From Pedobacter soli (GTDB lineage: Bacteria; Bacteroidota; Bacteroidia; Sphingobacteriales; Sphingobacteriaceae): 64,000 nucleotides of DNA. The first letter of the stretch is position 1, and each line of letters begins with the position of its first letter. The stretch spans positions 310,001 to 374,000 of the forward strand of contig NZ_FMZH01000002.1 in NCBI RefSeq assembly GCF_900101435.1, given 5' to 3'. The position numbers were made by a program, and so were the translations under genes. Below are positions 45,520 to 54,630 of this stretch, in pieces. The notes under the pieces were generated by a model. It was not told the origin of the DNA. It did no database searches and was given only the letters and a program-made list of their open reading frames with translations.

Positions 45520-46122
45520 TTAATCCTCTACAATTTCGCTGTTGATGCTCACATCATCCTTTACATCTTCTTTAAAGTAGTTTTTCTGGAAGATCAGGAT
45601 CAATATTACCCCAACCGAAATAGCGGCGTCAGCAAGGTTAAAAACAGGTCTGAAGAAAACAAACTCTTCACCACCCCAGATCGGGAACCAGTTCGGGAAA
45701 TGTCCTTCCGCAATCGGAAAATAAAACATATCTACCACACGGCCATGAAACCAGCTTTCGTAGCCATAAATTTTGCCATAAAAAACCGAATCGATGATGT
45801 TACCCAATGCACCCGAAAAAATCAGGGCCACATTTAAAATCAATCCGCGGTGATATTTATGCTTAATTAAATAATGTAAACCATAGCCAATACCACCAAC
45901 CGCTGCAATGCGGAAAAGCGATAAAGCCAGTTTACCAAACTCGCCGCCAAATTCCATTCCGAAGGCCATTCCGTTATTTTCGGTGAAATGGATGATACAC
46001 CATTTTCCGATAATGTGGAACTCCTGCCCAAGGTACATGTGTGTTTTTACCCAGGTTTTAATCAGCTGATCGGCCAATAAAACCAAAAAGATAAGTATTA
46101 AAGGTTTGGTATAGCCTTTCAT
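45520..46122 (-). CDS. lspA: Signal peptidase II (lipoprotein signal peptidase)
   Basis: Inner-membrane aspartyl protease that cuts signal peptides from prolipoproteins; this genome needs it for the many lipoproteins seen in the window. It is 200 residues with four membrane helices. The catalytic Asp pair is D131 (GRVVDMFYFP) and D165 (FNLADAAIS), with NNGMAFG and GALGNIIDS also present. A roughly 20-residue insertion (AEGHFPNWFPIWGGEEFVFFRP) lies between the two Asp, longer than in E. coli and usual in Bacteroidota. Its ATG overlaps the stop of the DksA-like gene by one base, so translation is coupled. Confidence 0.95.
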   Translation of the reverse strand: MKGYTKPLILIFLVLLADQLIKTWVKTHMYLGQEFHIIGKWCIIHFTENNGMAFGMEFGGEFGKLALSLFRIAAVGGIGYGLHYLIKHKYHRGLILNVALIFSGALGNIIDSVFYGKIYGYESWFHGRVVDMFYFPIAEGHFPNWFPIWGGEEFVFFRPVFNLADAAISVGVILILIFQKNYFKEDVKDDVSINSEIVED

Positions 46123-46505
46123 TAACCCTGCTTTAATTTAGCTTCCATACTTAAAGTAGCATGAGGTACAGCACGTAAACGTTCTTTCTGGATCAGCTTA
46201 CCGGTTTCGCGGCAAATACCATAGGTTTTGTTTTCAATACGTACCAGGGCATTTTCCAGGTTATCGATAAACTTTTTCTGACGGGCAGCCAATTGATTGA
46301 TTTGCTCTTTCTCCATCGTTGCCGAACCGTCTTCCAGTGTTTTGTAAGCACCTGAAGTATCTTCTGTTCCATTGGCATTCGGATTACTTAACGATGCAGT
46401 TAATGCATTAAGTTCCTCTTTAGCCATGCGCAATTTATCTTGAATTAATTCTTTAAATTCCTGAAGTTCACTGTCTGAGTAGCGCGTTTTATTACTGTTT
46501 TCCAT
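46122..46505 (-). CDS. TraR/DksA-family protein without zinc-finger cysteines
   Basis: A 127-residue protein with the DksA/TraR arrangement: a long N-terminal coiled coil (EFKELIQDKLRMAKEELNALT and onwards) and a C-terminal globular part (YGICRETGKLIQKERLRAVPHATLS). The usual four-Cys zinc finger is reduced to a single Cys. DksA-like proteins bind the RNA polymerase secondary channel; whether this Cys-poor form does is unknown. It lies between ileS and lspA, an order I recall as conserved in Bacteroidota. It starts at 46505, 30 bases after the ileS stop. Confidence 0.88.
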   Translation of the reverse strand: MENSNKTRYSDSELQEFKELIQDKLRMAKEELNALTASLSNPNANGTEDTSGAYKTLEDGSATMEKEQINQLAARQKKFIDNLENALVRIENKTYGICRETGKLIQKERLRAVPHATLSMEAKLKQG

Positions 46506-46535
46506 GTTTGTAATTTAGTTTTCTAATATATGGAT

Positions 46536-49500
46536 TTATATTTTAGTTACCGAAATGCTTAACTCAACATCATCAATCACGATTTTGTTTGCATTATTTA
46601 CAGTATCTGTTAATTCTAGTGTATCAGCTAAGATCTCATCGCAAATGTAAGCCTTGTTGCCGGCCACAGCATTGGCCACCAAGTTATCATTTTGTAGCGA
46701 AACTTTAATCCTGTCGGTTACCTCAAAGTTCAGTTCTTTACGTAAATTCTGGATACGGTTAACCAGCTCGCGCGAAATACCTTCCTGTTTCAGCTCTTCC
46801 GTAATGGTTACATCAAGGGCTACTGTTAAACTGCCCAGGTTGGTTACCTGCCATCCCGGAATATCTTCAGCAAAAATTTCCACATCATCGTTTAAATCAA
46901 TGGCATGCTGAATATTGTCACTTCCAAAAACATTAATGTAACCATCAACTTCAAGTCGCTGGATATCATCCTGGGTCATGTTTTCTAAAGCCTCTTTTAC
47001 GATGCTCATATCCTTACCCACTTTTTTACCTAACGATTTAAAGTTTGGTTTTAGCTTTTTCTTCACAATGCCATGCGTATCGGTAATAAATTCGATGTGC
47101 TTCACATTGGTTTCTGAAAGGATATAATCGGCAACTTTTGAGATTTTTTGTTCGAAATCGCCATTTAACGATGGGATTAAGATTTTCTCTAAAGGCTGAC
47201 GTACATTAATTCCTGATTTTTTACGTAACGATAAAACCATCGAAGAAATATCCTGTGCATAAAGCATTCTTTCGTTTAGGGCATTATCGATCAGACTTTG
47301 ATCAGCTTCTTTCCATAACGTTAAGTGTACCGATTCTGCTGCCTGTGCATCGGTAACGCTCAGGTTTCTGTATAACCAATCGGCAAAGAATGGTGCCACC
47401 GGGCTCATTAACTGGGCCAGGGTTTCTAAACAGGTATAAAGCGTTTCGTAAGCTGCGCGTTTATCTTCGGTCATTTCGCCTTTCCAGAAACGGCGACGGC
47501 TTAACCTGATGTACCAGTTACTCAAATGCTCATCAACAAAGGTTTGGATAGCACGGGTAGCTTTGGTTGGCTCGTAAGTATTGTAACTTTCATCAACTTC
47601 GCTGATCAGGTTCTGCAATAACGATAAAATCCAACGGTCTAATTCCGTACGGTCTTCAACTTTGCTTAAGTTGTTTTTGTCTATTTCGAATTTATCAATG
47701 TTGGCATAAAGTGCAAAGAAAGCATAGGTATTGTAAAGCGTACCGAAGAATTTACGGCGCACTTCATCCAATCCCTCCAGGCTGAATTTCAGGTTATCCC
47801 ATGGCGATGCATTGCTAATCATGTACCAGCGGGTAGCATCGGCACTGTAAGTTTCGATAGTGCTGAACGGATCAACCGCATTACCCAAACGTTTCGACAT
47901 TTTATTGCCGTTTTTATCGAGTACCAAACCGTTCGAAACTACATTTTTGAAAGCCACACCCGGATTGCCAACTTTAGCATTTACCGCCTTAATCTCATCG
48001 CTGGCTTCGCTTAGCATTACTGCAATGGCATGTAAGGTAAAGAACCAGCCACGGGTTTGGTCAACACCCTCTGCAATAAAATCTGCAGCATAGGCGTTCT
48101 CAAACTCTGCTTTGTTTTCGAACGGGAAGTGCCATTGTGCGTAAGGCATGGCACCACTGTCAAACCAAACATCAATAAGGTCGGTTTCGCGGGTCATTTT
48201 TTCGCCTTTCGATGAAGTTAAGATCACATCATCCACATAAGGGCGGTGCATATCTTTCAGTTCAAAACCTGCCGGCATAAAACCTGCTTCAATTGATTTG
48301 GCAATTTCTGTATTCAGCTCAGCAATAGAGCCAATACATTTCTCTTCCAATCCATCGGCAGTACGCCAGATCGGTAGTGGTGTTCCCCAATAGCGCGAGC
48401 GCGATAAGTTCCAGTCAACCAGGTTCTCTAACCAGTTGCCAAAACGGCCTGTTCCGGTCGATTCTGGTTTCCAGTTGATACCTTTGTTCAATTGCACCAT
48501 TTTATCTTTAACTGCAGTAGTTTTGATAAACCAGCTATCCAGCGGATAATATAATACAGGTTTATCGGTTCTCCAGCAGTGCGGATAAGTGTGCACGTAT
48601 TTTTCTACCTTAAAGGCTTTATTTTCTTCTTTTAACTGGATAGCGATTTCTACGTCTACTGATTTTTCAGGTGCTTCGCCATCTTTGTAATATTCGTTTT
48701 TAACGTATTTACCACCGTAGTTTCCGCCCAATGATGCAATAAATTTACCTTGCAAATCTACCAGTGGCACAGCGTTGCCTTTTTCATCAAGTACCAACAT
48801 TGGTGGTACTTCTGGTGTAGCAAGTTTAGCTACCCGCGCATCATCTGCACCAAAAGTAGGCGCCGTGTGTACAATACCAGTACCATCTTCTGTGGTAACA
48901 AAATCTCCCGAAATTACCCTGAAAGCATTTTCCGGATTTTGGTAAGGCAACGCATAAGGCAATAATTGCTCGTATTTAATGCCCACTAAATCTGCACCCA
49001 CAAATTCGGCCAGTATGCTGTAAGGGATTTTTTTATCTTCAGCTTTATAGCTCGCAAAAGCTTCGTCGCTTTCGGCTAAAAAGTATTTGCCGGCAAATTG
49101 TTTGCCAACCAAAGCTTTAGCCAAAACTACCTGAATCGGCTCGAAAGTATACTGGTTAAAAGTTTTAACCAATACATAGTCAATTTTTGGGCCTACCGTT
49201 AATGCCGTGTTACTTGGTAAAGTCCATGGCGTAGTAGTCCAGGCTAAAAAGTGAACTACTCCAAAACCTTTTAAAGCTTCAGGTAAAGTGGCTTCGATGG
49301 TTTTAAACTGTGCCACAATTGTGGTGTCGCTTACATCTTTATAAGTGCCCGGTTGGTTTAACTCGTGCGAGCTTAAGCCAGTACCCGCGGCTGGAGAGTA
49401 GGGTTGAACAGTATAACCTTTATATAAAAATCCTTTGCTGTAAAGTTGTTTTAAAATCCACCAAAGGGTTTCAATGTATTCGTTTTCGTAGGTGATATAC

Positions 49501-49937
49501 GGATTTTCAAGATCAACCCAATAACCCATTTTCTCGGTCAGGTCGTTCCAAACATCTGTATAACGCATCACCTCGGTACGGCAGGCTTCGTTGTATTCGT
49601 CTACGCTGATTTTTTTACCAATATCTTCTTTGGTAATGCCCAGTTTTTTCTCCACAGCAAGCTCAATAGGCAAACCATGCGTATCCCAGCCACCTTTGCG
49701 TTTTACCTGGTAGCCTTTTAACGTTTTGTAACGGCAAAAAATATCCTTAATCGCTCGCGCCATTACGTGGTGAATCCCCGGCATGCCATTGGCAGAAGGC
49801 GGACCTTCGTAAAAAGTAAACGGATTAGATTTCGGGCGGGATGAAATGCTTTTTTCAAAGATATTTTCCTTTTTCCAGAAATCCAGTATTTCTTGCCCTA
49901 TTTTGGCAAGTTCCAGTTGTTTAAATTCGCTATACAT
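46536..49937 (-). CDS. ileS: Isoleucyl-tRNA synthetase, long type
   Basis: Charges tRNA-Ile; 1133 residues and so longer than the 930-940 of E. coli IleS. The HIGH signature is the variant GIHH (SANGMPGIHHVMARAI) and the KMSKS motif is KMSKR (NKMSKRLGN). A large editing domain follows the HIGH region. The C-terminal part (VKHIEFITDTHGIVKKKLKPNFKSLGKKVGKDM) is typical of the eukaryote-like IleS clade, which in other species includes mupirocin-tolerant enzymes. The start is the second of two Met codons (MYSEFKQL). It heads a unit with the DksA-like gene and lspA. Confidence 0.97.
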   Translation of the reverse strand: MYSEFKQLELAKIGQEILDFWKKENIFEKSISSRPKSNPFTFYEGPPSANGMPGIHHVMARAIKDIFCRYKTLKGYQVKRKGGWDTHGLPIELAVEKKLGITKEDIGKKISVDEYNEACRTEVMRYTDVWNDLTEKMGYWVDLENPYITYENEYIETLWWILKQLYSKGFLYKGYTVQPYSPAAGTGLSSHELNQPGTYKDVSDTTIVAQFKTIEATLPEALKGFGVVHFLAWTTTPWTLPSNTALTVGPKIDYVLVKTFNQYTFEPIQVVLAKALVGKQFAGKYFLAESDEAFASYKAEDKKIPYSILAEFVGADLVGIKYEQLLPYALPYQNPENAFRVISGDFVTTEDGTGIVHTAPTFGADDARVAKLATPEVPPMLVLDEKGNAVPLVDLQGKFIASLGGNYGGKYVKNEYYKDGEAPEKSVDVEIAIQLKEENKAFKVEKYVHTYPHCWRTDKPVLYYPLDSWFIKTTAVKDKMVQLNKGINWKPESTGTGRFGNWLENLVDWNLSRSRYWGTPLPIWRTADGLEEKCIGSIAELNTEIAKSIEAGFMPAGFELKDMHRPYVDDVILTSSKGEKMTRETDLIDVWFDSGAMPYAQWHFPFENKAEFENAYAADFIAEGVDQTRGWFFTLHAIAVMLSEASDEIKAVNAKVGNPGVAFKNVVSNGLVLDKNGNKMSKRLGNAVDPFSTIETYSADATRWYMISNASPWDNLKFSLEGLDEVRRKFFGTLYNTYAFFALYANIDKFEIDKNNLSKVEDRTELDRWILSLLQNLISEVDESYNTYEPTKATRAIQTFVDEHLSNWYIRLSRRRFWKGEMTEDKRAAYETLYTCLETLAQLMSPVAPFFADWLYRNLSVTDAQAAESVHLTLWKEADQSLIDNALNERMLYAQDISSMVLSLRKKSGINVRQPLEKILIPSLNGDFEQKISKVADYILSETNVKHIEFITDTHGIVKKKLKPNFKSLGKKVGKDMSIVKEALENMTQDDIQRLEVDGYINVFGSDNIQHAIDLNDDVEIFAEDIPGWQVTNLGSLTVALDVTITEELKQEGISRELVNRIQNLRKELNFEVTDRIKVSLQNDNLVANAVAGNKAYICDEILADTLELTDTVNNANKIVIDDVELSISVTKI

Positions 49938-50021
49938 CAATCAAGTACCTCAAAAAATTAAAGGTTGCAAAGTTAACAGAATTGAGCGGATTTTGGTAGT
50001 TTTGATGTAAATACTTTTAAT

Positions 50022-50204
50022 GTGAAATTATTTAATATCGGGCTTGCAATGATGGTGGTGGCCGTAATTGCTTTGCCAATTGTGGCGGTAGTAAACCCCA
50101 TAAACCGCGATTTTGTACTTTATGCTTTTTATTTCTGCGGCCTGCTCGAACTAATTGGGTTAATCTTTGTTTTAGTACATATCATAAAACTTAAAAAAAG
50201 ATAA
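50022..50204 (+). CDS. Small membrane protein, 60 aa
   Basis: Two predicted membrane helices (IGLAMMVVAVIALPIVAVV and FVLYAFYFCGLLELIGLIFVLVHII) with a basic tail KLKKR. The start is GTG at 50022; no ATG gives a better frame. The next gene begins three bases after its stop, so the two are probably cotranscribed and may form a membrane pair. No family is recognised. Confidence 0.65.
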   Translation: MKLFNIGLAMMVVAVIALPIVAVVNPINRDFVLYAFYFCGLLELIGLIFVLVHIIKLKKR

Positions 50205-50207
50205 TTC

Positions 50208-50480
50208 ATGATCAGGCTCTTAAAGTTACAAAAGGCAGCTTGGGTGCTTGTTTTGGGCATCCTTACGTATATTGCCTATAAGGTTTTAGAAAGTAATGAT
50301 GTAAGTGGTAGCCGCTATGTGCAAATGCTCTCCGGGGTTTTGGTTATGGTTGGAGCCTTGTGGTTATTATATCCCATTCTTTTTGCCAAAAAGGACAAAG
50401 ATGGCAATGCCGAAATTATTACCGATCCAACGGTAGAAGTGCCTGTAGATGAGGAAGAGGAAAAGCCCATAAAAGAGTAA
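50208..50480 (+). CDS. Small membrane protein, 90 aa
   Basis: Two predicted helices (AAWVLVLGILTYIAYKVL; MLSGVLVMVGALWLLYPILF) followed by an acidic cytoplasmic tail (VEVPVDEEEEKPIKE). It directly follows the 60-residue membrane protein. I do not recognise the family. Confidence 0.7.
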   Translation: MIRLLKLQKAAWVLVLGILTYIAYKVLESNDVSGSRYVQMLSGVLVMVGALWLLYPILFAKKDKDGNAEIITDPTVEVPVDEEEEKPIKE

Positions 50481-50763
50481 GCTGTTTACACTTCCTGTCA
50501 ATTTTACTATCATCTTTAGAAAAGCAAAGCCTGCATTTCATTTTAACGTTAGCCCTGCTGTTCGTTACAAGTCCTCGTTGCACTGCGGGCTTTTCACTGC
50601 CATCAGGTTTAATTCACTTTAGCCTGTGCTGTAAACCTAATGCGGTACCTTTCAACCGCCAAAATTTTTTAAAACCGCTCATTATTCCCGCTTTTAGTGG
50701 CGCACTCATTCGCTGTCGTGTCATCGTTTAGGGATATCGTATGGATAGCTGTCAACTATTTTT
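50481..50763. other. Intergenic region, relatively GC-rich, likely interspersed repeat
   Basis: About 280 bases without an ORF. The stretch TCCTCGTTGCACTGCGGGCT to CGCACTCATTCGCTGTCGTG looks more GC-rich than neighbouring intergenic DNA and resembles interspersed sequence I recall from related genomes. I cannot confirm this or define its ends. Confidence 0.35.
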
Positions 50764-50771
50764 TATTTTTG
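50764..50771 (+). promoter_or_regulatory. -7 promoter element of the VOC gene
   Basis: TATTTTTG matches TAnnTTTG and lies three bases before the ATG at 50775, so any transcript from it would be leaderless or nearly so. No good -33 element is seen at the usual distance. Confidence 0.4.
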
Positions 50772-50774
50772 AAT

Positions 50775-51143
50775 ATGAACAGTTTCATCCCCTTGTTTAA
50801 AGTGCGTAATATGCGTGCAGCGATTCAGTTTTATACAGAAGTGCTGGATTTTCGCATGACCTGGCCGGATGATACGACAGATTCGCCGGTAGTCGATCTC
50901 GGTCACGAAAACATGGAACTGCAAATTACCACTTACGAAAGCGACGGCCTGTTTGGTTCTGTTGTTTATGTATATGTTCAGGACGTAGACGTTTTATTTG
51001 CCAAATTTGTGAGCCGCGGTTTAAAAGTTAAAACCGGATCACCTGTGCACCAGGGACCAGTAGATCAAACCTGGGGCCGGAGAGAATTTTATGTGACCGA
51101 TCCAGATGGCAATACACTGCGTTATTGTCAAAATATAGCCTAA
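50775..51143 (+). CDS. VOC (glyoxalase/bleomycin-resistance fold) protein
   Basis: A 122-residue protein of the vicinal-oxygen-chelate superfamily with the paired beta-alpha-beta-beta-beta units. MNSFIPLFKVRNMRAAIQFYTEVLDF is the first unit, and TWGRREFYVTDPDGNTLRYCQ with its metal-ligand region is the second. Substrate is unknown; members include glyoxalases and antibiotic-binding proteins. I use the Met at 50775, since the 26 codons upstream in the open frame lie in interspersed noncoding sequence. Confidence 0.88.
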   Translation: MNSFIPLFKVRNMRAAIQFYTEVLDFRMTWPDDTTDSPVVDLGHENMELQITTYESDGLFGSVVYVYVQDVDVLFAKFVSRGLKVKTGSPVHQGPVDQTWGRREFYVTDPDGNTLRYCQNIA

Positions 51144-51278
51144 TTGCAAACTTTTAACCTGGCCTTATCAAATTATTTGCACCATTATGAAAGAAAAATC
51201 ATTTTTTTTAAAAAAACTAAAAGCCACGTAGGGGTAAAATCCTTTTGAGTTGTATTAGCTCTAAAAAACAGAGAAAAT

Positions 51279-51953
51279 ATGATTCCAGCATTAGTAATTT
51301 GGCTGTGTAAGAAATACATCCTGCCAAGGTTAAACAAAAAAAGTGGTTTAAGCAGTGTCTCCCTGTCAACTAAATCTGCCACTGTGGTGGTAGTGTTGCT
51401 CGCCCTAAATTTTTCTGCATTTGCGCACAAGCTTACCCAGGTTTACAACATCAAACGAAATGGCGAGGTAATAGGTAAACTTGCATTCAATCAAAATACT
51501 GATGGCGAAAGTACTTACCTCAAAATTACTTCTCAGGTAAGCACCCGTTTTGTGTTCAAAATCGATGTGCAGACCGAAGATCTGGCGCATTTTAAAAACG
51601 GCCGATTAATCTCCTCAGAAGTAAGCCGCCTGGTTAATGGCAAAGCCAAAGAATGCAAGAAAACCATTTTCCAAAACAATGGCTACCAGTTACAATCAGG
51701 CAATAAATTTAACAGCTTTAATCAGGCTATTGCCTATAACATGATGCTGCTTTATACTACCGAGCCTGTTGCTATCAGTCAGGTCTATTCAGATAATTTT
51801 CAGTGTTTTTTGCACATCAAAAAACAGGCAGCACATCAATACCGGGTTAATTTGCCCGATGGTAACTATAACGATTATTATTTCGAAAATGGAATTTGTA
51901 AGCTGGTGGTCGTTAATCATTCATTGTACACCATCAAAATGGAGTTGGTTTAA
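51279..51953 (+). CDS. DUF6134-like exported protein
   Basis: A 224-residue protein with an N-terminal membrane segment or signal (VVVVLLALNFSAFAHK). The body is a beta-rich lipid-binding-like domain (VYNIKRNGEVIGKLAFNQNTDGESTYLKI, FEDLAHFKNGRLISSEVSRLVNGK-like) typical of DUF6134; the assignment is from memory. The epimerase gene starts two bases after its stop codon, so the two are translated together and may act in one pathway. Confidence 0.7.
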   Translation: MIPALVIWLCKKYILPRLNKKSGLSSVSLSTKSATVVVVLLALNFSAFAHKLTQVYNIKRNGEVIGKLAFNQNTDGESTYLKITSQVSTRFVFKIDVQTEDLAHFKNGRLISSEVSRLVNGKAKECKKTIFQNNGYQLQSGNKFNSFNQAIAYNMMLLYTTEPVAISQVYSDNFQCFLHIKKQAAHQYRVNLPDGNYNDYYFENGICKLVVVNHSLYTIKMELV

Positions 51954-51954
51954 T

Positions 51955-52959
51955 ATGGAAGCCATTAATCATAAATATCTCAGGGTTTTAGTAACCGGAG
52001 CTTCGGGTTTTATCGGGCGTAAACTTTGCCTTAGCCTTGCCGAAACGGGCCATGATGTAGTAGCACTTTGTCGCGATACCGAACATCCTTTCCTAATCAG
52101 GCACCGCAACATCCATTTTGTAAAAGGTGATATTTTAGAGGTTAAAAGTTTAGCAAAAGCGATGAAAGGTTGCGCCCAGGTTTATCATACCGCGGCCATG
52201 GCCAAAATGTGGTGTAAAAACGAAACCGATTTTTACGATGTAAATGTAACCGGTACCGCCAATGTTTTAAGTTGTGCATTAAAATCGGGGGTCGACCGCG
52301 TAGTGCATACCTCAACTTGTGGGGTTTGGGGTCCAACGCTTAACCTTCCGGTTTCCGAAAACGATCCGCGGGCGGTAGGTTTTCCCATTAGCTACGAGCG
52401 TACCAAATACCTGGCAGAGCTCGAAGTAAAAGCCTTTGTACAGAAAGGGCTTGATGTGGTTATTGTAAATCCTTCTCGGGTATATGGCGATGGACCAATA
52501 ACCGATAGCAATACCGTGAGTAAAATGGTTACCGGGTATATTGGCGGCACCTGGCATTTTATTCCGGGCGATGGAAAAGCCATTGCCAATTATGCCTTTG
52601 TAGACGATGTGGTTGAAGGGCATATTGCGGCTATGCAACATGGCCGAAATGGCGAAAGGTATATTTTGGGAGGCGAAGATGTTTCTTTTAATGGCTTTTT
52701 TAATACGCTGAAGCAAATCACCGGAAAAAAACGCAGTCTGTATAAAATCCCGGTAAGTATCATTAAAGCTTACAGCATGCTCGAGTTTTTAAAAAACAGG
52801 TTGTTTAAGCTAACGCCATTTTTCCTCCCCGAATTTGCCGATCGTTTAAAGTGTAATCAACAATATTGCAGCAATAAGGCCATTGCCGAGTTAAACTATC
52901 GTATTACACCTTTTGCGGTTGGTTTAGGCAAAACAGTGAACCATTTTCAACGTAATTAA
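51955..52959 (+). CDS. NAD-dependent epimerase/dehydratase (3-beta-HSD-like)
   Basis: A 334-residue extended SDR enzyme. The Rossmann motif VLVTGASGFIGRKLCLSL is near the N terminus, followed by the active site TSTCGVWG (Ser/Thr) and YERTK (YxxxK at the expected distance), then NPSRVYGDGP and FVDDVVEGH. The pattern resembles dihydroflavonol reductase/3-beta-hydroxysteroid dehydrogenase types. Substrate unknown. The Met at 51955 is the start; a long frame open from 51769 overlaps the previous gene and is not used. A SDR gene follows 181 bases later. Confidence 0.9.
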   Translation: MEAINHKYLRVLVTGASGFIGRKLCLSLAETGHDVVALCRDTEHPFLIRHRNIHFVKGDILEVKSLAKAMKGCAQVYHTAAMAKMWCKNETDFYDVNVTGTANVLSCALKSGVDRVVHTSTCGVWGPTLNLPVSENDPRAVGFPISYERTKYLAELEVKAFVQKGLDVVIVNPSRVYGDGPITDSNTVSKMVTGYIGGTWHFIPGDGKAIANYAFVDDVVEGHIAAMQHGRNGERYILGGEDVSFNGFFNTLKQITGKKRSLYKIPVSIIKAYSMLEFLKNRLFKLTPFFLPEFADRLKCNQQYCSNKAIAELNYRITPFAVGLGKTVNHFQRN

Positions 52960-52989
52960 AGATAGATGAAAAGAATGCATGCAGCTAAT

Positions 52990-53109
52990 TTGGAATTTAA
53001 ATCCGTGTTTATCTGTGCAATCTGTGGCTAAAAAATGCTTGTGGTCGATACAATCGACATGCCCAGTCATCCTCGTTATTCTAAAGGAATCACTTTGTGA
53101 CAAACGAGG
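52990..53109. repeat. Interspersed intergenic repeats
   Basis: CCGTGTTTATCTGTGCAATC followed by TGTGGCTAAAA is a motif also seen in altered form near 36900 and 37000. CCTCGTT (53071-53077) and AACGAGG (53103-53109) form a hairpin around TCACTTTGTGA. No gene lies between 52960 and 53140. Confidence 0.45.
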
Positions 53110-53140
53110 ACGGGTGAGAAGAAAACAATAAGAAAATAAA

Positions 53141-53932
53141 ATGAAACAACTAACAGCTTTAATTACAGGTGCAAGTGAAGGTTTAGGAAAATCTTTTGCC
53201 ATTGAGTGGGCACAACGCGGACTTAACCTGGTGCTGGTTGCTTTGCCAAACAGTGGGTTAGATTATCTGGCCAATTACCTCAGGGTTAATTTTAACGCTA
53301 AGGTTTTTTGTATCGAAATAGACCTGACCGAAAGTACTTCAGCCAATCAAATATTTGAGCAACTGAAGGTGATGGAGATAGAAATTAATGTGCTAATTAA
53401 CAATGCAGGGCTGGGTAACTGGTCGTGGTTTGAAGATAAAAACACCGATTTTTACCGCACCCAAATTGAGCTGAACATTACCAATACCGTTTTGCTTACC
53501 CGCTTGTTTTTAAACCACATTGATAAGGCTAAAGCCAGCTATATTTTAAATGTAGGGAGTTTGGGCGGCCATTTTATTGTGCCTAAAAAACAGGTTTATG
53601 GGGCAACCAAGTCGTTTATCGGCTATTTTACACGCTGCCTGCAGCTCGAACTCAGTGGTACCAATGTGCACATCAGTTTGCTTAGTCCCGGAGGGATTAA
53701 TACCAAGCCCGAACTGCTGGTAATGAACCATACATTGAAAGGTTTTGCCAAAGCCACCATTTTGGAGGCCGATTATGTAGCTAAAACTGCAATTGATGGG
53801 ATGTTTAAAGGTAAAAAGGAAATTATCCCTGGTTTTGCCAACCGTTTTCTGGTGCTGCTGGATAAAATAATCCCCACCTTTTTAAAAGAAATTATAATAA
53901 GGCGTAAATTGAGGACGATTTTAACAGCATAG
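53141..53932 (+). CDS. Short-chain dehydrogenase/reductase
   Basis: A 263-residue classical SDR. The TGASEGLGKSFA cofactor motif starts at about residue 8, NNAGLG lies near 87, and the catalytic Ser and YGATK (YxxxK) follow near 150-155 (VYGATKSFIGY). The C-terminal membrane-like tail (FLVLLDKIIPTFLKEIII) is basic and could attach it to the membrane. NAD(P) oxidoreduction of a small alcohol or ketone is expected; the substrate is unknown. It may be in the same unit as the epimerase, but 181 repeat-bearing bases lie between. Confidence 0.9.
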   Translation: MKQLTALITGASEGLGKSFAIEWAQRGLNLVLVALPNSGLDYLANYLRVNFNAKVFCIEIDLTESTSANQIFEQLKVMEIEINVLINNAGLGNWSWFEDKNTDFYRTQIELNITNTVLLTRLFLNHIDKAKASYILNVGSLGGHFIVPKKQVYGATKSFIGYFTRCLQLELSGTNVHISLLSPGGINTKPELLVMNHTLKGFAKATILEADYVAKTAIDGMFKGKKEIIPGFANRFLVLLDKIIPTFLKEIIIRRKLRTILTA

Positions 53933-53946
53933 GATGTAAAATATTA

Positions 53947-54031
53947 ACCACAGATAAAAAGGATGAACACAGATGAAGGTCTATCTTTTGTTTTCATAAG
54001 ATTGACTTATGCTGACTTATTATCTGTGGTA
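53947..54031. repeat. Inverted repeat ACCACAGATAA before the ECF sigma gene
   Basis: ACCACAGATAA (53947-53957) and TTATCTGTGGT (54021-54031) are perfect 11-base inverted repeats 63 bases apart, just before the TTG start codon at 54060. They resemble interspersed intergenic elements, so a regulatory role is uncertain. Confidence 0.5.
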
Positions 54032-54059
54032 AAAGAAACGAAAAACATTAATAACAGGC

Positions 54060-54626
54060 TTGGAAAGTAACGATACACATCTTATTGGATTAATCAAAAG
54101 CGGCAACAAGCAGGCTTTCGACGAAGCATTTTTAATACATTTTAAAAGCCTGCACGCCTATGCTTTTACCATGGTTAAAGATCGCGATGATGCCGAAGAG
54201 ATTGTGCAAAATGTGTTTGTGCGCATCTGGACCCGTCGTGAACAGCTTAAAACAGATGGCTTTTTAAAATCGTTCCTTTATCGGGCTGTACACAACGAAA
54301 GCTTAAATTATTTAAAACATCAAAAAGTAAGATCGAATTTCAATGTACATTATGCCGATGCTGTAAAAAACGAGATGGGAAACTTAAATACTGAAATTAC
54401 AGTAACTGAACTGGAGAAAAATATCCATTCAGCAATTAACGATCTGCCAGAGAAATGCCGTCATGTATTTCAGCTGAGTAGGTTCGAGCAAATGAAATAT
54501 CAGGAAATTGCTGCTGCCCTTAACATTTCGGTTAAAACGGTCGAAAATCAGATGGGAAAAGCGCTAAAGATTTTAAGGCACCGGGTAATCGATTTTCTGA
54601 TCCTCATTTTTATTCTTTTAAAATAA
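54060..54626 (+). CDS. ECF RNA polymerase sigma factor
   Basis: A 188-residue extracytoplasmic-function sigma factor. Region 2 is LHAYAFTMVKDRDDAEEIVQNVFVRIW, with the acidic -10 recognition helix, and region 4 is LPEKCRHVFQLSRFEQMKYQEIAAALNISVKTVENQMGKALKIL, ending with a helix-turn-helix. The start codon is TTG. The next gene, four bases after its stop, is a FecR-type anti-sigma factor. This is the normal Bacteroidota surface-signalling pair, in which the anti-sigma releases the sigma when an outer-membrane partner is engaged. Confidence 0.95.
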   Translation: MESNDTHLIGLIKSGNKQAFDEAFLIHFKSLHAYAFTMVKDRDDAEEIVQNVFVRIWTRREQLKTDGFLKSFLYRAVHNESLNYLKHQKVRSNFNVHYADAVKNEMGNLNTEITVTELEKNIHSAINDLPEKCRHVFQLSRFEQMKYQEIAAALNISVKTVENQMGKALKILRHRVIDFLILIFILLK

Positions 54627-54630
54627 ACGT

